From Parus major (taxonomy: Eukaryota > Chordata > Aves > Passeriformes > Paridae), in assembly GCF_001522545.3 (NCBI RefSeq), contig NC_031799.1, positions 46,393,035 through 46,457,034 of the forward strand: DNA of 64,000 nucleotides. The letters run 5' to 3'. The notes under the pieces were generated by a model. The model ran no database searches. It had not been told where the DNA came from and saw only the letters and a program-made list of their open reading frames with translations. The translations under genes and the position numbers were made by a program. Below, one piece after another: positions 25,401 through 37,400 of this stretch. Each line of letters starts with the position of its first letter. Position 1 is the stretch's first letter.

Positions 25401-28400
25401 AACAGGGTTGTGTAGAATGGAAAATGCTAGTTTAGGTTATCAGCTTCTGAATCTTTTTTGTGCTAAAAATAAAACTTTCCTTTGTAAAGAAAGTTGCTGC
25501 ATTCATGGGCTGGGGTAAGGAACAGGAAGGCTGTAGTGCTTGCAGGGGTCTCTGCTCTTGTCCTTGTCTGCTGACCTGAGTTTCTCCCTCTTGTTGCTGG
25601 ATTCAGCTGTGTGGAGTGTGGTTATTTGGGTCAGTGGCGACAATCTGAATCTTTCTGGGGGGGGCCATCGCAGTGGGATGAGAGGTAATGGTTTTAAACT
25701 AAAAGGGGATGCATTCTGACTAGGATTGGGTGGTGAAATACTGTCACATGTTGCTTAGAGAGGTGGTAGATGCCCCATCCCTGGAAGTCCTCAAGACTAG
25801 GTTGGACAGGGCTCTGAGCAACCTGATCTAGTTGAAGATGTACCTGCTCACTCGTGGGAGTTTGGACTAGATGACTTTGAAAGGTTCGTTTCCATTCTCT
25901 GACTCTGTGATTTTACCAGGGCCTTTCTGGGTCACACTGACCATCTTCTGTCAAGAAGGTCACTCTCCAGCTCTCCAGCACATGACCCATGCTTATGTTG
26001 CTTCAGCAAGGCAGTTGCTTGGAGACAATCACATGGCATAATTTGGAACCAAATGAGGGTCAAAACTGCTTGCTGGTAGTCTTGGCACTGCACTGAAGTT
26101 TTCTCCCTTTTCTCCCTGAAGTGGAACCTCAGTTTAAAGGAAGGAAGGGCTAGCTCCTCCAAGTTCGTAAATTCAGGAGATTCTGAGATTCTTATTATGC
26201 TCTCTTGAAACTTGATATGAATACCCGGATTAGCTCTGCAGCTGTATCAATGACTCTTCAGTTTAAGAAGCATTATGGGACATCACTGTGTTTGTTTTAA
26301 TTCTTAATCTTTGTCTTGATAAAAGGACATGGACATTGATTTCCTCTGTAGAAATAAAAGCAAGGAGTGACTTTTGTATATAATTTTTTCTTTACAGTGC
26401 AAAAAATACTAGGCTAAGCAACTCTTAATTGCAGTGGAAAGCTTTTGCACAGCTCTTACTTTTGAGTAGCAGCATCATATAATTCTGGTTTGAAATAGTA
26501 TGGGATGTATTATCCACTGTACAGGGTCCTTGAGACCTTGGAGCATATGAGGCCAAATGTCCTGTCACAGGGGTCTGTAGGATGAAGAAAAATGATCCTG
26601 AATATAGTGAGATAGCATATAGATGTGTGCATCATTCCCTTGCATTAGCCCCAATTAAAATTTTGATAATTAAGTATTTGATTTTGTCTCCTCTGTCCTA
26701 TTATATCTTGAGACACCATTTCACTTTTCATTCTTATTTCATTTCAGAACTGCCATATGTAAAGCATACTTATATTCCCTTTAAACACCAGCCAATAAAT
26801 CAAGTGCTCAGAGCAAGACTGTCAGTTTGGACACAAGTGATGAGTAGTTGATATGCATTATCCCTAAAAAATGAAAGAAATGGAGGACTTTTCAGAGTAC
26901 ACACTGTATTCAAGTTGCAGAAATATTTTGCTACTCTATAAGATGTTTCATACAAATCAAAGTGCTGTTTGTGATTACTGAGTAATAAGGAAGTAATTGA
27001 AGATGTCAGTAAGCACAATAAATGAATCACAAAGTTGTTAGCTTCTCTCAGAGAGGGAATAGCCTAGGCCTGGACAGAACAGTCATGGGGTGTAGCAAGG
27101 TGTGTTCACCATATCTACCTCCCTAGAGCAGAGGTTTATGGTGTTGGAGTGAGCATTAAAAACTTTAGATAGGGAAGCGCTTCTACACTTAAACATCCAT
27201 ACATATTTTTATTTCAGAAACACCATTTTAATTTTTATCAGCATATTTTTTTTGGCCTTATGTTGAGAGCAGTCTTTGACATTGCCCCGTGTGACTGCCC
27301 TTATGGGTGTGAAGATGGTTGCTTCCAAGATGCTTTTGCTTATCCTTAAAATGCAACAGTGTTTTTGATTTGCAAGCTAGTGATCTTAATACCTTTTACT
27401 CAACCTTTGGAGGCTGCTGTTGAGAGTCTTAGTATCCTTCTTTCTCTGTACCATTTCCTGCTTGAAAGCTGTTCAGCCCCACACTATTTTAGGTCCTGCC
27501 ACCCTGGTTTCTTAGTCTCCCCAGTATTTTTTACAGAGTCATGCCAAGTGCAAGTCACCCTGCTGTGATGGAAAAGGAGATGTGTGGGCAAAATAATATC
27601 TAGACATAGGCCTAGGAAAAGTTTTTAGTAGGTAGTTCCTCTTTAAGACTGCCCAAGACAGCAGCTGTCACACTGGCATTTGGTATATCTGTGTTTCTCT
27701 CATTGCCCTTCACACCTGGAAGTATTTTCCGCATGATTCAAGATGAAACTTTCTTCTGCCAGAGATGGTAGAAATGGAGGTGCTGCTGGGTGAAAAACAG
27801 GCCTTCCTAGAGCCGTATTTTTCCCCCTGCTGAGGCATCCTGAAGGCTGCAGACCAGTAGGGCAGCCTGGCCTGACTCTGTACACACATCAGAGGGTCTG
27901 GAGGGTAGATGGGCCACTCTGTACAAAGTACATCCACCTTAGTGGAAGAGTACTTGAATTTATGATATACTGTTGGTCACATGCTTTATATCCTGTGACG
28001 TTTGAGGATGAGGAACAATTTTAAAAGGCACTATCAAAAGAAAGCAAGTCTATCCTTTGTTTTTCTTCTAAAGTGTGGATTTTAAAAGCATTTTACTGCC
28101 ATTCTTTTTGGTTACTCTAGAGCTGTTGTGCACTTCCACAGATTGCACTGAAGGAGTTGGAATCTAAGTCTTGGGTTTCTATAGGATCAAATTTTATTAC
28201 AGGCTGATAGGAGCATTTACAAATATGTATTACATTCTCTAATGCTTTGCATTCTTTAACGGATGGCAGGAAATAGAGCAGGAACTAGGAGTATCTTGTC
28301 TCTGAGTGCAGAGTCATCCTGGAGATCATGCTGGTGTGTTACCATTATACTTTTTGTTGATATGCTTCTGATCAATATTGTAAGGGCACTTAGATGTCAT

Positions 28401-31400
28401 TTAATGGTATTACTAGAAGAAATTTTCCGTATTTTTCTGCGGAAATCGATTTTGTGGTTTTCATAAGGTAATTTAGGTAGATGGATTGGAAAAGCAGTTT
28501 TAAACTCTCATAAATTATTAACATATTCTGTTAGCCACCTTAAGCTTCTGTACTTTGCTGTACTTGCAGAGGTGGATATAAACTAGGCAATAATATGTTC
28601 TGTATTCTTGCATAATGTCTCACTGGCTTTTCTAGTCTGAATTTTAAATATTTTTTTTTAATATAGGTGTTTGGAACTTGTTCAGCAACCAAAATGTGTT
28701 GGAAGAAACATTATGTAATTGATGTGTTTGTTAGGTTGTATTTGCTCTTTTATCTTCTCTCTTTTTCCATCTTGCTCCCACCCATTTTCCATTAGGCTCT
28801 ACACTGCTTTTATATCGATCATCTTCCAAAGCATGTTAGGAGGACCACTCATGAAAAACAAAGTTTCTTTGGCTTGATTTGTAAGAAAGAATTTAAAGAA
28901 ACTTCTTTTTTCCTTTTCCCCCTTCTCCACCCTGCCTTAACATTTAAATCAGCGAGTTATTCCCTTCTCTTTGACAATGACTTGAGACTTCAGACAATTG
29001 TCACCATGGTCTGAACAGCTGAAGAATTTAGGCTTGTTCTCCTTCCCTTGAGTTTTCTGATTCTACAGTCAACCCCTGAATAAGTTCACCTTCTGTCAAA
29101 GTCCTTTCTCACAATTTTTTCCCAAAATAAACACTGTTTTTCACATGTTTTTTTCAGCAGAACCTCCCTCTGACAATAATGAACAACCCGCATTTCTAAG
29201 CTAGGCTTAAGCCAGACTCATGGCCAGAAGAAGAGTTCCCTGTGTTTCAAATGGGGGTTAAATGCTCATGCTGCATGTCCAAAGCAGTTTGTTCACCACC
29301 TCAGAGCTAAATGTGTCTGATTCCAGGGGGAATTCTTCTCCCTTGGGTGGCTGCATGGTGCTTGAGGCTGTGGTAGGAGTAGGGCACTTAAAGATGACGC
29401 TTGAAACCTGAAGACAGGTTGGGAACTGCAGAAAAAGATTTCTTCTTGCCTGAAGAAATCCCACTAGGGCTTTCCAGTACTCTCACAGTTGCAGTGTCTG
29501 TGTTGGGTTGTGCTCACACAGCCGTTTCTTACCAACTTTCTGCATATGCATTCATTGTGCAGAATGAATTTTGTGCAAGTGGCCTTCTCCCAGCAAACTT
29601 CTTTTTTGGAGAAGCTAAAGTGAGAAGACAGCTCTGGCACTTTACCTCCACAATAACTGAACCCAAGTAATTTGTATGTCACTGTACAGAGAGGTTTGTT
29701 TCTTCTCTTGAAGAAGTAGCGGGGTGGGCAGGGATTAGGAGCCTCAAATAAAATCTGGGATAGTTTGATTAAAGCTTCTTAGGCTTTCCAGGATAANCCT
29801 CCCCCCCAGGATATATATTTTTGTAAACATATATTATGTGACTAGATTATTCTGATTTTTTAAAAAAAAGATATGTAAGGCAGCTATAAACTTCATGTCA
29901 AAGATGGAGAGCTGCAGAGAATGAAATTCCAGTTTGGGCTGGTGGGAGTAGGATATGGACCCAAAAAGAGTGGTTTAGCTGTATTTTTAAATCCCCAGCT
30001 TGTACACAAAGTTAAAACTTCAAGCTTTTGGAGGCAATGCTGTTATATATCATACTGGAGATACTGGTATGAAGTTTGTGGATTACCTGTCAGCCCAGCT
30101 TGGTGGGGAGCCTGTGATCTGAATGGGCAGTTGCCTGGTCAGTCAGGGACCAAGGATTCCTCTGGACAATACTGTCTGCTGGGGCAGTAAGCTGCTGACT
30201 CTGTTTCAGTGGTCAGCTGCTGTGCACTATGCTATTCATGTTTGGTAATGCAAGCATATTTCATACCACTCTGTCCTCTTGTCTCCCAAAGCTTAATTCT
30301 GAGGAGCACTGGAGCAACCACATGTTGCGCATTTGGGGGTTACAGATTTTTTTCTTATTAAACTTCCAGCATTTTTTTGTCCTTATGTTGCATCCCACAA
30401 AACTTTATCTCACTTCTTTTATTGTTCATGCTTGAATTACGGGATTGTTTGATGCAACTGTCCCCATACTTTCTGAGGCAGAAAAATCTTATGGGAATTG
30501 AATTTCTGTAACTGGAAGCAACTCTGTGGGTCATCAAGTTCTGTGTTCACAGTGTGTGTCAGGTTTGCTGCTAATAGTTCTCAGGAAAGCCTCGATATAG
30601 AAGGAGAAAAATTCAAATCCTGATGAATAACCTTCAAGGATTTTTTACCAGTGCATCTGAGAGGAAAAGGTGCTATCTGTGATTACATGTATCTGAAGTC
30701 ACTACTTCAAAAGTTTTACTGGGAATGATTAATTTCATTTGAAACCTAAGTAATAATTTGTCAGCTTTTACCAGAAGTACAACCACAACATAAATTTGAT
30801 GTGTTCATTAGACCAAGAAGGGCATGTGAAATGCATAATACTAAATACCTAAATAATGGCAAACTTTTATGGAATGCTTTTGGATTCTAGTACTTGAAAC
30901 GTTAACAGTTACATAAGCAGTTACATTACTTCTTTCTAATGCGAATGTCACTTTAGCACAGCTGTGCATCTTGTAGGAGGAGCAGCCTCTAGAACAGGTA
31001 TGAAGCTTAAGTGTGTTTCTTATTCTTTACTTTTCTTCTTTTCATTTGTTGTTCCTTTGGTACTAACACTTCCCATCTTCATTATTAATCACTAACCAAG
31101 AGGAAAACAATTTAAACTAAGCGAATAAGAAACACATTTGCCAAAACTGTTGGTACAGACAGCTCTTGCAAGAGAAAGTCATCGTGTATGATTTTCAACC
31201 TACAGTCAAGAGAAACCTCAGTCTGGAGGTACCTCAGGAGCTGGATCTCTGCACCATTCCATTTGAAGCTTTGGATAAATCAGGGGGAACCAGCCAGTCC
31301 CTTTGTCCTGATCAGCCAGTGCCCAGGCTGTATTTGGAGAGGAAGTGAAAGGCATGTGGAGAGCATTGAACTGTGGCAGCACTGAGATGTTAAAAGTTGT

Positions 31401-34400
31401 CTTGTGTATGTCTTTAGGATATTTTGTTCACCTGTGCAGTAATTATTCTTTAATTCTCCTTGATTCAATAAAAAATGCTTACAAGATAAACTGCGATTAC
31501 AGGTAGGTCCCAAAGGAAGCCTTTGGATTCATGTTGCTGTGAATCTTCAAGAAGCTAATCAGCACTTAAAAATACATACAATACCTATTAATTCCCAAAA
31601 ATTTAAAAACCGGGTATATTAAAGTATTTAAAATACATACATTAATATATTTAAAATATACTTCTAAGTATGATTATTTTTTAAAGGATGCTTCATCTGT
31701 CTATTTATTCTTGTGCTTAGTTAAGTTTACTGCCCTGTTGTTGCAAGATAAAGCAGCTTCTATGAATTTTATCTGACACTTTGGAAGTTGAAATTGATGA
31801 TGTCTTATGCTTTCTTTGCTGGCAGGTTCCAGTTGCACACTGTTTTGGGCCTCCAGGACATTACAAAAGAAAGTTTTGCACTGTGTGCAGGAAGTCCCTG
31901 GAGTCTCCTGCCTTTCGATGTGAAGGTAACTTGAACCCTACTCGTACGGCCGTCTGTGTGTCACCCAGTAACCTACAGTTTCACTGCATACCTCGAGTGC
32001 TTGAGAGATTTTTGGTTTGTTTGCTATCCATTCGTTGGTCGTGGGAAAGTGTACTTCAAACTAAGGAATAACAAACCAACCACCTTTGATAAAGTGCAAA
32101 CTTTGTCAAACCTGTATGCTTTGTTCATCTTTCCTCCAATTTGCTTTGAGCAAGTCTGTGGTGGTGTGCAATGTATCCCTGCCTGAGATGGACAAAGAAT
32201 GAGGAGCAATTAGGGCAAAAGAAAGACTCATCCTGTTGCGGTAATTTATTTCTGTTTCCAGTGGAAACATTTGATACAGAGAATCATCAGGTATTCATAT
32301 TTCTAGAAAAGAATGTAGAATTTCCTGTGTTACTAGTCTCAGATGTCTGTTACTTGTAATGAGGATGAGGTACCTTCAATGGAAAGATATTTGAAAATAT
32401 TATTTGTCAAAATAGTGCTGCTCTGAGTGTTCTGACATGGATTCTCTGAAAAAACAGTAATTAAAGAAATCACTGAAATACCAGTGATTTTTATTTGAGA
32501 TGCATGTTGGCATGAGTACATGACTGATTTTGATATAGGACAGCTCTTCAATTCTCCCTTGACCTAAATGTCTATTAATTGTTCAGTTGAGTTGTGAGGT
32601 TAAATAGAATTTACTGTTTTATAGGAATATTACCTCTGAACTGTTAAAAAAAAAAAGTCTGATGAATGAAGAACCAATTCTTCAAGGAATTTTGTTGCTT
32701 CCAAAATTTTTGCTAAAATAAGTTTTGCTAAAGATTATGTCTTACTGAATATCGTTTTTCTATGTGTAGGGGAAGCAATCCTCTTTGATCAGGGAATTTT
32801 AGACTTAGAATGGTGCAGTATTTCTGTTCCTGCTTTTGTCTGTTGAGTTGCATAATGGAGGCAAAATGTTCTGAGTAGTGGGAATATGTCACTTAGTATA
32901 GTCACCATGTGACCAGGAAGGTTTGGTAGGACCAAACCTTTGGAAGGACCAATCATTTTCTAGCGATCTAGGAAATAAGAGTCAGAACCTATGTGCTGTG
33001 AGATAGACATAAAAATTTGAAAATAAAATAATTACCACTAGTTACCTCTTAACTATTGCAAATAGCTTGAGTTTAGTGATCCAATTTAGTCAAAGCTTTC
33101 TAAATTTTGCTCTCTTACTCTCTTAATTCTACTGCATTTGCATTGTATCCATTTGCTGTGGTTTAACCCCAGCCTGCAGTCAAGCACCGCACACAGCTGC
33201 TCACTCCCTGTCCCACCAGTGGGATCAGGGAGAGAACTGGAAGGGTAAAACCTATAAAACTCATGGGTTGAGATAAAGACAGTATAAGGTGGAAAGCAAA
33301 CCCCCCCCCCCCCCACAAAGACAGCAGAAAAAAACAAAGTCATTCCCTGCTTCCCTTGAGCAGACAGATATTTCACATCTCCAGATAGCAGGGCCCCCCT
33401 CAAGTCTCACAGCGACTTGGGAGAGCAAGTGCCATCAATCCAAATATCCACTCTTTCCTCCTTCCTCCTTCTTGCACGCAGCTTGAACTACATAGCAGGA
33501 TGTCAGATGGTCTGGAATATTCCTTTGGCCACTTTGGGTCACCTGCCCTGGCTGTGTCTCCTGTCAACCTCCCCCAGCTTCCTCCCCAGTGTGGCAGTAC
33601 AAAAAGCAGAAAATGCCTTGGCTCTGTGTAAGCCCTGCTCAAGAATAACTAAAACATCCCTGTATTATCAATCCTGTGTACAGCACAAACCCAAAACACA
33701 GCCCCATTCTCGCCACGGTGAAGAAAATTAACTGTACCCCAGCCAAAACCATCACACAAGTGCAAAGGAATATTTTTTTCAGATATTTCTATTTAAGTGT
33801 TTGTGAACATGAAATACATGAAATTTCTTGTTGTAATTAGGTATTACAGATGCACAGAAATTTTTTTTATGCTTCGTTGAAGGTTCTGAATTGTTTTCCT
33901 CTCATGGGTTTGACAGTTTTACTATTTTGGGTGGTGTGACTTGTTCAGTAGCCCTCTTTCTGAATACTAGTAAGTCTACAACTTGTTTGCTAATTTTTTA
34001 AAATGTATTTTACAAAGGGGGGCAGCTGAAGTTTATAAAATGCATGAGATTCTTCCTTTGCTCTTCAAAAATGCTTGTGGAATTTGTTTATGAAGTCTAA
34101 TGTTTTAAGCTGTAGAACTTTGATATCCAGGTGGAGATATTGAACTTTATTCCAATTTTTTTGTTTATTTATAATAGTTTAATACTTAGTTTAATACTAC
34201 AAATCTAGTCTTGTTTATGGTGTTCATGTCTGATACTAAATTTAAGAACTTTTCCTGGACTCTTTACCATAATTAAGATAAAAAAGAGGGTTAGGATGGG
34301 TAATGATGTCAATCATTTTCTAAAAAAATTATTGACATAATTAAATGTACTTGTGAAATAATTTAAATAATTTGTTTTCCACTGTTTATATCGTAAAATA

Positions 34401-37400
34401 GAATAAACTTTCTTGAAAGGAAATAAAAGGTTTTAGCCACATAAATGTTGTCAGAGACCTGTTCTCAGAAATGAGGATGTATGTGTATTAATCCATGGTG
34501 AAATAAATACATATTTCATTGGTAGAAATGACAATAGATTGACTCCAAATTCTGCTGACAGTTACTGATTGCTTTGGATAGCTATTTTTACTACCAGATT
34601 TCACTGGTGTCAGTTGAACCTGGACTCATGATGGTGAGAGTTGCTCTTCCTTTTATTTCCAAGAAAAAGGGGATGGAAAGTAAATAAAATAAATTGGAGT
34701 AATCCAAACATTTTTTTGTTGCTGAAGTTTCTTATTAAGCAAGGAGAAGGAGATTTATTGAAGAATGAGGCAGTTAACATTTTAAGGCTTTTTGCTCAAG
34801 TTCATGTGTCTGAAATGAATCAGGTTGGGTTTTTTGGCAATCATAAGTAACTTTCATAGCTAGCTTGAAACAGAAGATCATTATTCTGTTACAAGTTAAA
34901 CAATTATGCAGCTTGTGGAATGGCTGATAAAGATGATCATTCTTTTTGTAGGACCTCTAATTTGATCTTAACATTCAAAAATATCCTCTTTCCTACATTG
35001 GGTTAGTCATCTTAAGAGATTAACTCCTGTGACACTCCTGCCATTTATGTGAATGTATTTCATACCAATTCTGAGCTAGGTTTGGTGCTAGAAGCAGCAG
35101 ATGTGAATTAAAGCAAGGGTAAAACCCACTCTGTGTTCTCACAAAGTATAGCAAGGGGCTGTGCATGCCTGTGTTGGCAAAATTAATGAGAAAACCCCCA
35201 ATGCTTCTGTGTAAATTCCTTGAAGCTGTAAATTTGTCTATGGGCACTTTTCACATTAGCAAGAGTATGACTCAAAGCATCTAGTTTGCCTGTTTAGTTG
35301 AATTGGCAGAACTGGAAAATATTCCTGTTACGTCTGTTAACAGGGAGAAATGTGAGTGGAGGATTCTACAATGTGACTGTGCCACAGCTGAGAGAAGTTC
35401 TTGAGTGCAGTGAAGACATTCAGCATGGGGAGCTGTGTGTGTTTGTGGTTGACTTAGTCATGAGTCTTTGCTCTGGTGTGATGGTAGATTATGTCTTCTA
35501 TGGGGTTAGAATAACACAATGTCAATTCTGCTCTGAAAGAGTCCAAAGAGATTTCAAATTGGGTATTATTTTCTATGTAAATTAATAATGTTGCTTTCAA
35601 GATACTTTCAGATAATGTGCTAATATGTGCAGTTACTACCTTCCAATCTTCAGGTTACAGTTCTCATATTTTTATTATATGCTTGGAGAAATAACCTGTT
35701 TGACCAGAACTGAAAAAGTATTTGAAAAATTTGATGCTTGTCAATGTCAATGTCTCATGCTTTCATTTACTTGATGAAAAGTCAGATGCCTTCCCAGAGC
35801 AATACAAGTATTTACAAAACAGCTACAGAAGGATCTTTTTCATCCATCTCTGTCTCTGAGGTCCACAGAGAACCCTCCTAACACTTGAAATGACGAAGCT
35901 AGGTATTGAGATCTATTAGTTATTGGCTGGGGGTGGGGGTGGGGTGGTTGTAACTCATCACTTGTAGGGATGAAACTGCAGATTCTTTTCTTTCATGTCT
36001 GCTATTTCAAGTCAGCTTTTAAATAATGGAGGTATTTTAAAACCAAAACTTGCCTAAAGTTTTACATGCTTCACTAAAACTTCTTCCACCTACAGTACCT
36101 ACAATATTTTGGAAGGCAGTGTTAACCTTACTTAGGAGAGTGCTCTGGAGAAATGGTTTCCTTTTTTTTTGACAATGAAATAGTGATTTACCTTACATAA
36201 GGTGATTGACTCAAAGTAACCTTCAGGCACAGGTATGTTGGGAGTAAGCAGCAGTTCCTGTGAAACTGAGACAAAACCGAGCAGCTGTACACATTTAACT
36301 TTATGAAATTGGAAGAAATTTGACGAGTGCTTCTTGTCAGCAAAATTAGCTTGGCCTTTCCTGTTTATTTTGTTGCATCTTTTTAACACAGAGGAAGTGG
36401 GGGAACACACAAAACAATGCTGGTAAATATCTTTATTGTCTCTCTTTGCTGAATGTGAAGAGCGTGGAGAGAATGTATGGTGTGAAAAGGGTAGTGGAGG
36501 ACAATTAAAGGGGGGGAGGAAGGAGATGCAGAAAAACCCTGGGGTTTCCATCCTAAAGAAGTTTTCTTGTTTTTGTGCTTTTAGTTTGTGAGCTACATGT
36601 GCACACAGACTGTATCCTGTTTGCTTGCAGTGACTGCCGGCAGTGTCACCAGGATGGGCACCTGGACCATGTAAGTGCAGATGCCTCTGCAGGGGAAGGT
36701 GGTTGTGCATTTTGTGATCTAGAAAGGAGCAGTCTTGGTCTTGAATTTCACATGCTACCAGTTATCAAAGCTGGTTGCTTTTTGGCAGGCAAAAGACATA
36801 TGTGACTTCAGAATATACTACAAAGAGTGAGATGAATTTAAATGCTGATATATTCACGATGCTTTTGAACTCTTACTGAAAAGTCTGTGGAATATGTGCA
36901 ACTTCCAAATTAAGAATTTTAAAAAAAATAATCAAGCAACTTTTATATACGTTTGCTTTGCAAAAGCTGGCTTGGAACTTTTTTTTTTTTTTTTTTCCCT
37001 GTATGTTGAGCTGTTGGCTGCCTTGTATCCCTGGCAAACATTCTCTTATCCATGCTTCCTGCAGTCTGACTAAAGCAAGACTGCCTATTTTCTTATCTTC
37101 TCACAGTACAGTAGATACAGAATACTGATATCATAGGATGTTTTTTTTTAAAAGGATTTTGTTGTAGTGGACTGTGAAGGAAAACCACTATAATAAATTT
37201 TTTGATAGTTTGATAAATTTTCTTCTTTTAGTGAAATGTAAGATTGTTAAAAATTCATATTTATCTTAAGAAAAACTTAATGCCCTAGTCTCTGTTGCTA
37301 TTTCCTTAGAGCTATTTGAATTACTGTTTTTTAAAGTTGTATTGAAGATGCATCTGTATCTGATTCAGGTAATGCTAAGTCTTGATGTGTTCCCTCAGGA

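Larger units (their letters stand above)
31926..36584 (+). other. DGKQ: DGKQ intron 3 (4.7 kb)
   Basis: GT-AG intron inside the second C1 domain. It holds a solo endogenous retroviral LTR at 33157-33758 and a G-rich tract at 35928-35947. Much of the remainder is AT-rich with no recognisable feature. Confidence 0.9.

Noticed and set aside
33086..33731. Frames of 80-105 codons on both strands near 33.1-33.7 kb
   Set aside because: They fall within or overlap the solo LTR and its poly-C run; no retroviral protein domain is present.
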